From positions 1-8,603 of the forward strand of contig JAVBQU010000113.1 in NCBI GenBank assembly GCA_031548675.1: a DNA stretch of 8,603 nt, written 5' to 3'. Positions 1 through 6,230 of the stretch are shown one piece after another. A program made the position numbers and the translations under genes. The DNA comes from JAVBQU01 sp031548675 (GTDB lineage: Bacteria > Bacteroidota > Bacteroidia > Bacteroidales > P3). The first letter of the stretch is position 1. Each line of letters starts with the position of its first letter. Below the pieces are notes generated by a model, which was not told the origin of the DNA, did no database searches, and saw only the letters and a program-made list of their open reading frames with translations.

Positions 1-2
1 TT

Positions 3-1124
3 TTTCATTTATCAATATTCGCAGCGGTGTTGATATTTGTGGGTTTTCAATCATGTGTAAAAGATGATGTTTTTAAACAAGACTTTAGGATAGATACTGA
101 TCCGCAATTTGCAGTTCCGCTGATTAATGCTACCATGCATATAGGTACAGCTAATTTTATAGAAAAGTTAGGCTGGGGAGATTCCAGTTCAAATTTTTAT
201 ATAGACTATGATGAGGACGGCATGATGAAGTTCCACTATACGATAGAACAAGAAATTGATATTCCTGCAGAAGCCAGCTATATTCCTTTAGATCCTATCG
301 GAGAACCGATATCAGGTTCGGTAGCTTTGCCTTTTTTTAAGGATATAGAAGATATTAAATTTAATATTGAAAAAATACACCTGAATCTTATCGTTGAAAA
401 TGAATCTGCTAATGAGCTTATACTATCTAAAAATGCCTTGTATCTCAGCAACGGCAAAGATGGCAAAACAAGGGATATTCCTATGGGAGCTCCATTTAAT
501 ATTCAAACCGGACCGAGTACTCAAACATTACCATTATCGATAGACAGCGTTAACTTTCCTCCGGATAGCCTGCGGTACAATTTTACATTAAAAAGCAATG
601 CAAACAGTATTAAGGGAGGGAAAATGAAGATTAAGGCAGAAGTAATATTTGATTTATTTGGCTATTTCGACGATATCCGTTTAGGAGATACAGTAGCTTT
701 TACGCTTGGAGATAATTCTTCTTTAGATTCGCTTCCGGCTTGGATAAAATTTAACTCTGCTATTTTACGGACTACATTTACCAATAATTTCCCTTTGGCA
801 GCTAATGTACAGCTCTATTTTATGGATAAAAACTATCGGATTGTAGATTCATTATTTAAAGATACCAAGGTACTTGCAGAGGCAACCATTGACCCTGTTA
901 CTTATCAGGTTGTAAAAAGTGGGACTATGCCTCCGCAAGATATTGTAATTGATGAAGATAGATATGATATTTTGAGTAAAGCAGAATATGTTTGGATAGT
1001 TTCGAACTTTCGGTCGGCAAATGCCTCTACACCTAAGCATAATGTCAAGATATTTAAAACTAATAACTTGAATGTGAAAATGGGATTGAAAACATCAGTA
1101 GGATTTCATGGTACGCCCGAGTAG
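3..1124 (+). CDS. Putative surface-exposed lipoprotein, 5' end outside window
   Basis: The reading frame is open to the left edge of the window, and the residues before the first possible start codon (GTG at 27) are already the hydrophobic core of a signal peptide. The true start therefore lies upstream and the gene is cut by the window, not broken. The signal ends in a lipobox-like FQSC with the lipidated cysteine at 54-56. It is followed by V-K-D-D, which matches the K-(D/E)2 lipoprotein export signal described for Bacteroidota surface lipoproteins, so outer-leaflet exposure is likely. The roughly 355-residue mature part has no named domain that I recognise. It alternates hydrophobic and polar residues in a beta-rich pattern, has no further membrane segment and no extra cysteines. 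The next gene, an outer-membrane barrel candidate, starts 60 bp downstream with no terminator between, suggesting co-transcription and perhaps a shared envelope role. Function unknown. Confidence 0.85.
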   Translation, partial: FHLSIFAAVLIFVGFQSCVKDDVFKQDFRIDTDPQFAVPLINATMHIGTANFIEKLGWGDSSSNFYIDYDEDGMMKFHYTIEQEIDIPAEASYIPLDPIGEPISGSVALPFFKDIEDIKFNIEKIHLNLIVENESANELILSKNALYLSNGKDGKTRDIPMGAPFNIQTGPSTQTLPLSIDSVNFPPDSLRYNFTLKSNANSIKGGKMKIKAEVIFDLFGYFDDIRLGDTVAFTLGDNSSLDSLPAWIKFNSAILRTTFTNNFPLAANVQLYFMDKNYRIVDSLFKDTKVLAEATIDPVTYQVVKSGTMPPQDIVIDEDRYDILSKAEYVWIVSNFRSANASTPKHNVKIFKTNNLNVKMGLKTSVGFHGTPE

Positions 1125-1184
1125 ATAAGACCTTTGAGAAGAATTTCAGGATCAGAAGTTTATTGAAAAATAAAAAATAAGCAA

Positions 1185-2567
1185 ATGAAAAAAATATATA
1201 GTATTGTCGTTATAATGATATTATTGGGAGTGCAGACATGGGCTCAGGATGGGTTTATGCTGCGGAATTTAACCAATGCTCCGCAATCGCTTAGAGAAAA
1301 TCCGGGCATAATGCCTCTCTACGGTTTTCATGTGGGTTTTCCCGGCATATCAAGCATTAATGTAAATGCAAATTCACCTGTAAGCTTTAGCGAAGCCATA
1401 CATATTACCAATAGCTTTCCTGATAATTTTAATAGCAGAAGCAGAGTAGCATTCGGGTTTTTGTACGAACCGCTTACAGTTGGATTCAAGCTGGGGAAAA
1501 ATTATTTCAGCCTGTCAGGTTCAGCAAGAACAGACGGGCAATGGAACATACACCAAGATATGGTAACGCTTTTGGTTGAAGGAAATGGAAATTCCCTAGG
1601 TCAGAAACTTAACCTGCTTGATAAAAAAGCATTTAATATAAATTCTTATGGAGAAATGGCTTTGGGTTTTACACGGGCAGAAACTGATAAATTGTCTTAT
1701 GGCGTGCGGTTAAAATATTTGGTGGGTTTTGCCAATATCAAAACAAACAATGCAGAATTAAGCTGGTACACCAATGAAGATTATACATCCACAACACTAG
1801 GGTATAACTGTAATATTAATATGTCTTCCCCTGTGATTAAAGTTAGCACAGATACAGCAGGGAAGCTGCAATTTGATGATTCCGACTTTACATATCCTAA
1901 AAGCCGTGGATGGGGCTTAGACTTGGGTGTAAATTACAAAGTAAACGATAAAATAGATGTAAATTTCGCAGTTCTCGATTTAGGGTTCATTACATGGAAA
2001 GACAATGCAAGCCAGATAAGCATGCCGGAAGGAGGGCAATATACATTTGATGGCTTTACTTCCGAACAGTTATGGAATGCGGATGGAACATTTAATAAAA
2101 AGTTTTATGAAGCCATAGCCGATACACTTAAAAATGTAATGGAATTTAATACCAGAAACGTAGCAAACTATACTTCTAATCTGAAATCAAGATTTATTGC
2201 AGGAGGTTCTTATGAAATAATAAAAGGAGGCAAAGCAGGAGTGGCTTATCAGGGCGATTTCGGCAACGGAAGAATGTATTCTACTTTTAATGTTTCTTAT
2301 ACCCAGCGATTAGGACAATGGTTTCAGGCAACAGTAGGAAATACATTTCAAAATAAATCTTACTTTAATCCGGGCATAGGTTTCTGTGCAGGAATCGGAC
2401 CATTTCAGATATATACAGCCATTAATAAAGTATCTTCGTTTTATGTGGATAAAATGAAAAATGCAAGTGTTGTTTTTGGTATTAATTTTGTAGGCGGTTT
2501 CGATAAAAAAGATAAGAAAAAAGCATCAGAACCTCAAGGGACACCTCCGTCAAAGTTAACGGAATAA
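1185..2567 (+). CDS. DUF5723-type outer-membrane beta-barrel protein
   Basis: A 460-residue exported protein. Residues 1-21 form a clear Sec signal peptide (short basic start, hydrophobic core, cleavage near TWAQ). The mature N-terminus reads LRNLTNAPQSLRENPGIMP, the 'asparagine-proline' opening typical of Bacteroidota DUF5723 proteins, in which it normally precedes a PorV/PorQ-like barrel. The rest alternates aromatic/glycine-rich strands with polar turns (for example around LGLDLGVNYKV-like stretches near residues 245-255 and the last strand FGINFVGGF). This fits an outer-membrane beta-barrel, although the chain ends in a lysine-rich tail (DKKDKKK) followed by a proline-containing polar tail and not in a terminal aromatic residue. 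The family has no established biochemical role. It sits 60 bp behind the lipoprotein gene. The start is well fixed by the signal peptide, with an A-rich leader and no clear Shine-Dalgarno sequence. Family assignment is from motif memory and moderately sure. Confidence 0.85.
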   Translation: MKKIYSIVVIMILLGVQTWAQDGFMLRNLTNAPQSLRENPGIMPLYGFHVGFPGISSINVNANSPVSFSEAIHITNSFPDNFNSRSRVAFGFLYEPLTVGFKLGKNYFSLSGSARTDGQWNIHQDMVTLLVEGNGNSLGQKLNLLDKKAFNINSYGEMALGFTRAETDKLSYGVRLKYLVGFANIKTNNAELSWYTNEDYTSTTLGYNCNINMSSPVIKVSTDTAGKLQFDDSDFTYPKSRGWGLDLGVNYKVNDKIDVNFAVLDLGFITWKDNASQISMPEGGQYTFDGFTSEQLWNADGTFNKKFYEAIADTLKNVMEFNTRNVANYTSNLKSRFIAGGSYEIIKGGKAGVAYQGDFGNGRMYSTFNVSYTQRLGQWFQATVGNTFQNKSYFNPGIGFCAGIGPFQIYTAINKVSSFYVDKMKNASVVFGINFVGGFDKKDKKKASEPQGTPPSKLTE

Positions 2568-2658
2568 CAATATTGTGATTTTTTCTACGTTTTATTTTCC
2601 GTTGTTAGATGATAAATAACGGTAGAATGATTTATTACAGAAAGCAAACTTATTAAAA

Positions 2659-3114
2659 ATGAAAGAGATTAATATAAGATTTGGGAATCAAAGTAAAATT
2701 CCTTGGATTTTCAAGTTAATTATCACCGCTATTGCAGTTATTATAGCCGCCCACATTTTACCGGGCGTACATGTAAGCGATTTTCTAACAGCCGTTTGGG
2801 TAGCTGTAATTATCACATTGCTAAACCTTATAGTTCGTCCCATTATTATAGCCCTTACGATTCCGATAACAGTAGTTTCTTTTGGGTTTTTCCTGTTGGT
2901 CATCAATGCATTTATCATTTTAATGACAGATTGGCTGGTCGATAGTTTTACCGTTGATGGATTTTGGTATGCATTATTATTCAGTGTTATTCTGGGATTA
3001 ATTACATGGCTTTTAGAATTGCCGGGTAAATTGCAGCAAAAGCAGCAAGAACAGCAGAAACAACAGGATAATAATGATGACAATCATTTCGATTCTTACG
3101 AAGAAGTAGAATAA
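2659..3114 (+). CDS. Small membrane protein, YvlD / phage-holin-4-2 family (PF04020)
   Basis: A 151-residue protein with four hydrophobic segments at about residues 17-36, 42-60, 62-90 and 101-120. The second-third helix junction LNLIVRPIIIALTIPIT and the following FGFFLLVINAFI are the conserved core of the PF04020 family. The members' 'phage holin' name is historical; most are chromosomal inner-membrane proteins of unknown function, and nothing around this gene is phage-like. The family core ends near residue 122. The last 30 residues are an unusual Gln/Lys then Asn/Asp/Glu-rich hydrophilic tail, presumably cytoplasmic. The start has an A-rich leader (attaaaa before ATG). The gene follows the DUF5723 gene by 91 bp without a convincing terminator, so read-through is possible. 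Confidence 0.88.
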   Translation: MKEINIRFGNQSKIPWIFKLIITAIAVIIAAHILPGVHVSDFLTAVWVAVIITLLNLIVRPIIIALTIPITVVSFGFFLLVINAFIILMTDWLVDSFTVDGFWYALLFSVILGLITWLLELPGKLQQKQQEQQKQQDNNDDNHFDSYEEVE

Positions 3115-3130
3115 TTAAAAAGGATTAGGC

Positions 3131-3206
3131 ACAAGACACAAGTAGACTAGATGCAAGAAGTGCCATATGTTAAAACATTATGCTCTTTCTGTATCTCGTA
3201 TCTTGT
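3131..3206. repeat. Degenerate intergenic palindromic repeat
   Basis: The gene-free gap between the YvlD-type and thioredoxin-like genes is an imperfect inverted repeat. The left arm begins ACAAGACACAAG and the right arm ends CGTATCTTGT, its approximate reverse complement. The centre is ATGTT-AA-AACAT (3167-3178). Arms match only with small gaps. Words of the CTTGTATCT type recur in the arms, which gives the look of a decayed interspersed repeat. It may form a stem-loop in RNA but lacks a T-run, so I do not call it a terminator. Only one copy is in the window. Confidence 0.4.
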
Positions 3207-3225
3207 TTACTGGTATCTAAAATAA

Positions 3226-4335
3226 ATGATTCAAAAAAATAAACCTATGAAGCTTTTGTATAAATATCTTTTACTTTTTAGTGCTGTAGTTTTTTATTCC
3301 AATTTATCTGCTCAAAATCTGAAAATTACCGGAAAAATTAAAGGTAATACATATAGCAAAGCGACATTGTCGCAAATTCTCCATACAGAAAGCCCTACGG
3401 CTACCGCAACAATAGATGCACAAGGCAATTTTGTATTGCAGGGAACTATCGGGGAACCCGATTTTTATTGGCTTTTTTTATCAGATAAAGAAGCCTTGCC
3501 CCTTACTTTAGCCCCTAATCAAGATATTAAGCTCGAAATAGGTACGCAGCCGCTGCAAATAATTCAAGTTTCAGGTTCAGACGAATTATCGTTTTTAGCA
3601 CAGGCAACAGCGGGGGATATGGCTTTTCGCAAGCAGCAAGACAGTATCATGAGTGAATATCAAAAGCATCCCGAAAGATTAAATGAATACCAAACAGAAT
3701 TAAACCGGCTGGAAACAGAAAGAGCAAAATATATAGAAAGCGAATGCTTGGCACATCCTGAAAAATTAAGCTGTATTACTTTGCTCGAAAAATTGGATTT
3801 TAATGAACATTTTTCTGTATATGATAATGTTATAGCCAAATTATATGATTATTATCCGTATAATATTTTTGTTTCCCGCTATCAAATGATGACACAGATG
3901 TCGAGAGGATCAGCCATAGGAAAACCGGCTCCTGAGCTTAGCTTAGCCGATGTTTCAGGAAAAACGGTAAATCTTTCATCACTAAAAGGAAAATATGTGA
4001 TTGTATATTTTTGGATGTCGTTTCATCAGCCATGCAGAGAATTTAATACGGGCTTACAGCAGATTGTAAAGAAATACGAAGGGAAAAACCTGAAAGTATA
4101 TGCAGTAACAACAGATGTACAGGTAGATAAATGGAAAGAAGCTATAGCCCAAGATAAACTGACCAATTGGGTTAATGTGCGAGACCCTAACGGAATGTTT
4201 TCGCCCGATGGTCAAAAGTACGGAATGCTTCGTCCCCCTGTTTGTTTTTTGATAGATGAAAATGGAATTGTGATCGGAAGAGAATTAGATTTGAATGGAT
4301 TGCAAAGAAAATTATTTGAGACTTTTCAATATTAG
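3226..4335 (+). CDS. Exported DUF4369 / thioredoxin-fold (TlpA-like) protein with HxPC site
   Basis: A 369-residue protein. A signal peptide runs to about residue 30 (cleavage after LSAQ). An alternative ATG at 3247 (Met8) would give a tidier signal peptide starting MKLLYKY. Residues about 32-115 resemble the DUF4369 beta domain (LKITGKIKG, then IDAQGNFVLQGTI). Residues 120-225 form a charged helical linker with two cysteines, C174 and C183. Residues 230-369 are a TlpA/AhpC-TSA thioredoxin fold: GKPAPELSLADVSGKTVNLSS, then KGKYVIVYFWMSF, the active-site loop, and the cis-proline segment R336-P337-P338-V339-C340-FLID. Family members usually carry WCxPC; here the loop reads F266-H267-Q268-P269-C270, so the N-terminal nucleophilic cysteine is replaced by histidine. 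Ordinary dithiol reductase activity is therefore doubtful. The protein would act in the periplasm or as an envelope-associated factor. Its partner is unknown. Confidence 0.88.
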   Translation: MIQKNKPMKLLYKYLLLFSAVVFYSNLSAQNLKITGKIKGNTYSKATLSQILHTESPTATATIDAQGNFVLQGTIGEPDFYWLFLSDKEALPLTLAPNQDIKLEIGTQPLQIIQVSGSDELSFLAQATAGDMAFRKQQDSIMSEYQKHPERLNEYQTELNRLETERAKYIESECLAHPEKLSCITLLEKLDFNEHFSVYDNVIAKLYDYYPYNIFVSRYQMMTQMSRGSAIGKPAPELSLADVSGKTVNLSSLKGKYVIVYFWMSFHQPCREFNTGLQQIVKKYEGKNLKVYAVTTDVQVDKWKEAIAQDKLTNWVNVRDPNGMFSPDGQKYGMLRPPVCFLIDENGIVIGRELDLNGLQRKLFETFQY

Positions 4336-4470
4336 TTTTATAACGCCGGAAGTGGATTGGAAATCATAAAGAATTGTTTTTAAATTATTGATTTTTAATG
4401 AGAATCATTTTTTCATTTACAATCTTTTCAACTTTTTCTTTGATTGAGCATCAAACTCAATAATATTTAT

Positions 4471-4478
4471 TACATTTG
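4471..4478 (+). promoter_or_regulatory. Probable -7 promoter element for aspA
   Basis: TACATTTG matches exactly the Bacteroidota -7 consensus TAnnTTTG. It lies 79 bp before the aspA start, in a 221-bp AT-rich gap. No convincing -33 TTTG is present at normal spacing; TTG at 4444-4446 and TTTG at 4439-4442 are slightly too far upstream. Transcription would be expected to start near 4484-4487. Identification rests on the motif and position only. Confidence 0.5.
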
Positions 4479-4488
4479 CAAAGTAATT

Positions 4489-4520
4489 ATTCAACCTTGT
4501 TCTTATGGGCAGGGTTGAAT
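4489..4520 (+). promoter_or_regulatory. Stem-loop at 5' end of predicted aspA leader
   Basis: ATTCAACC (4489-4496) and GGTTGAAT (4513-4520) are perfect reverse complements. The stem can be continued inward to 12 pairs (two of them G-U) around an 8-nt loop at 4501-4508. It is followed by a T-rich run (TTATTTTTTA). It looks like a weak intrinsic terminator, but it begins only a few bases after the expected aspA transcription start. It could end leftover transcription from the upstream gene, act as an attenuator, or be a 5' mRNA-stabilising hairpin. Confidence 0.55.
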
Positions 4521-4556
4521 TTATTTTTTATTAACATCTAAATTATATAACGTCTT

Positions 4557-5972
4557 ATGGGTAACGATAAAAAAACTCGTCTCGAGTCAGACTTAATTGG
4601 TGAAAGAGAATTAGCTAACGAACTTCTTTATGGCGTTCAAACGTTGAGAGGTATCGAAAATTTCAAAATCAGTGGTATTCCTTTGAGCCGCTATCCTAAA
4701 TTTATTGAAGGATTAGCAATTACTAAAATGGGTGCAGCTATGGCAAATGCACAAGTAGGCATGGTTACAGAAGAACAAAAAAATGCGATTGTTCAGGCAT
4801 GTAAAGAATTGTTAGAAGGCAAACACCATGAATTTTTCCCTGTAGATATGATACAAGGTGGAGCTGGTACTTCTACCAATATGAATGCCAACGAAGTAAT
4901 AGCCAACCGTGCTTTGGAAATTATGGGTAAAGAACGCGGACAATATGAATTTTGCAGTCCTAACGACCATGTAAACGGTTCGCAATCTACCAACGATGCT
5001 TACCCTACCGCTATCCATTTTGCGATGTATTACACGCATCTTGAGTTGTTGAAACATTTGCAACCTCTTATCGAATCATTCGACAAAAAAGCGAAAGAAT
5101 TTGCCAACGTTATTAAAATGGGAAGAACCCAATTGCAAGATGCAGTTCCTATGACTTTAGGTCAGTCTTTTCAAGCTTTTGCAGATTCTTTGCGTGCAGA
5201 ATACAGAAATTTAGAACATGTTGCTAAAGAATTTTTGACTGTAAACATGGGAGCTACCGCTATTGGTACAGGTATTTGCTCTTTGCCCGGCTACAGCGAA
5301 AAATGTATCGAGGCTTTACGTCAGATTACAAAATTAGATATCCGTTTAGCAGAAAACTTGATTGAAGCTACTCCCGATACTATCTGCTTGGTAAGCTACT
5401 CATCAGCTTTACGCAGATTATGTGTAAAAATGAACAAAATATGCAACGATTTACGCTTGATGTCATCAGGTCCACGTTGCGGATTAAAAGAAATTTATTT
5501 ACCGGAAATGCAACCCGGTTCTTCTATCATGCCGGGAAAAGTAAATCCTGTTATTCCCGAAGTAATGAACCAAGTTTGTTTTAAAGTTATCGGTAACGAC
5601 CTTTGCATTATGTTGGCAGGCGAAGCTGCGCAATTAGAATTGAATGTTATGGAACCTGTTATGGTTCAGGCATTATTCGAATCAACAGATTTATTGATGA
5701 ATGGTTTCGATACTTTACGCACACTTTGTATCGACGGAATTAAAGCTAACGAAGCCCGTTGCCGCGAACACGTGATGAACAGCATTGGTATTGTTACTGC
5801 TTTAAATCCTTTTATCGGTTACAAAACGTCTACTAAAATAGCGAAAGAAGCTACAGAAACCGGACGCGGAGTTTACGAATTGGTTTTAGAAAAAGGCTTA
5901 TTAACCCAAGCTCAATTAGATAAAATCTTAGCTCCCGAAAACATGATTAAACCTACCAAAATAGAATTATAA
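4557..5972 (+). CDS. aspA: Aspartate ammonia-lyase (aspartase)
   Basis: A 471-residue member of the aspartase/fumarase superfamily at normal full length. It catalyses L-aspartate to fumarate plus ammonium in the cytosol, feeding the reductive fumarate/succinate branch used by anaerobic Bacteroidales and supplying nitrogen. Motifs in order: the N-terminal ERELANELLYGVQTLRGIENF, GTSTNMNANE at 104-113, NGSQSTND at 140-147, GRTQLQDAVPMTLGQ at 189-203, and the flexible signature loop G321-SSIMPGKVNP with the presumed catalytic base S322. The Gln in GRTQLQDAVPMT (fumarases have His, GRTHLQDATP) and the SSGPRCGLKEIYLPE segment favour aspartase over class II fumarase. The active form is normally a homotetramer. 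The gene appears monocistronic: its own promoter element is 79 bp upstream and a strong terminator begins 21 bp after the stop. There is no Shine-Dalgarno-like sequence before ATG. All visible key motifs are intact. Confidence 0.96.
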   Translation: MGNDKKTRLESDLIGERELANELLYGVQTLRGIENFKISGIPLSRYPKFIEGLAITKMGAAMANAQVGMVTEEQKNAIVQACKELLEGKHHEFFPVDMIQGGAGTSTNMNANEVIANRALEIMGKERGQYEFCSPNDHVNGSQSTNDAYPTAIHFAMYYTHLELLKHLQPLIESFDKKAKEFANVIKMGRTQLQDAVPMTLGQSFQAFADSLRAEYRNLEHVAKEFLTVNMGATAIGTGICSLPGYSEKCIEALRQITKLDIRLAENLIEATPDTICLVSYSSALRRLCVKMNKICNDLRLMSSGPRCGLKEIYLPEMQPGSSIMPGKVNPVIPEVMNQVCFKVIGNDLCIMLAGEAAQLELNVMEPVMVQALFESTDLLMNGFDTLRTLCIDGIKANEARCREHVMNSIGIVTALNPFIGYKTSTKIAKEATETGRGVYELVLEKGLLTQAQLDKILAPENMIKPTKIEL

Positions 5973-5993
5973 TCATTGTTTGAATATAAAGAA

Positions 5994-6025
5994 GCGGATT
6001 TACTGTAAAGTAAATCCGCCTTTTT
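5994..6025 (+). terminator. Rho-independent terminator of aspA
   Basis: A perfect 10-bp GC-containing stem (GCGGATTTAC at 5994-6003 with GTAAATCCGC at 6010-6019), a 6-nt loop, then C and TTTTT. It starts 21 bp after the aspA stop codon. On the minus strand the stem is followed only by a broken T-run, so it is mainly a plus-strand terminator. Confidence 0.93.
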
Positions 6026-6098
6026 GTTTATGCCGGGTTTTCTGGAAATTTTTATTTTCTTTTATCTCTGTTCGGAGAAAAACTTGCTTGATTTAAAA

Positions 6099-6220
6099 TA
6101 ACGGGCGGCGGCTTGCTGTAGTGCGGGGTTCACAAATGTTCGCGCGGGTGTGTCCGCTTGAAAGTCCGACAGGACTTTCTGCGGGCATACGACCCGCATT
6201 ACAGCAAACCGCTTGTTAAC
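6099..6220 (-). repeat. attC-like structured palindrome next to the orphan gene
   Basis: About 120 bp, much richer in G+C than its surroundings, forming an extended imperfect hairpin. The ends TAAC (6099-6102) and GTTAAC (6215-6220) can pair. The outer stem pairs 6108-6127 with 6193-6212: 18 of 20 positions are Watson-Crick, one is G-T, and there is one C/A mismatch (6112/6208). An inner stem GTCCGC (6152-6157) pairs with 6181-6186, followed by a perfect 8-bp GAAAGTCC/GGACTTTC stem with a GACA loop at 6168-6171. The left arm carries about 25 extra unpaired bases. Terminal TAAC/GTTA boxes, a mismatched inner stem and a length near that of Vibrio repeats recall an integron attC site, and it lies where a cassette's attC should, 11 bp past the stop codon of the minus-strand gene. 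The R boxes fit the RYYYAAC/GTTRRRY consensus only partly, so the identity is unproven. It could also serve as that gene's terminator. Confidence 0.6.
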
Positions 6221-6228
6221 TGCAGGCG
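6215..6228 (+). repeat. Left copy of 14-bp inverted repeat flanking the orphan gene
   Basis: GTTAACTGCAGGCG matches the reverse complement of 8482-8495 at 13 of 14 positions. It overlaps the end of the palindrome and stops 2 bp before the stop codon of the minus-strand gene. Confidence 0.6.
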
Positions 6229-6230
6229 TT

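Noticed and set aside
2564..2640. Terminator after the DUF5723 gene (ACAATATTGT palindrome, CCGTT/AACGG repeat)
   Set aside because: The first palindrome has no room for a loop and the second is imperfect with no T-run; neither is convincing.
2688..3083. 131-residue minus-strand frame with many cysteines
   Set aside because: It is the antisense shadow of the YvlD-type gene; the cysteines are complements of the CAG/CAA codons.
2659..3114. Prophage signal from a 'phage holin family' protein
   Set aside because: PF04020 proteins are widespread chromosomal membrane proteins; no endolysin, tail or integrase genes are nearby.
4557..5972. Class II fumarase as the identity of the lyase
   Set aside because: The superfamily is shared, but GRTQLQDAVPMT and the segment before the GSS loop are aspartase-like.
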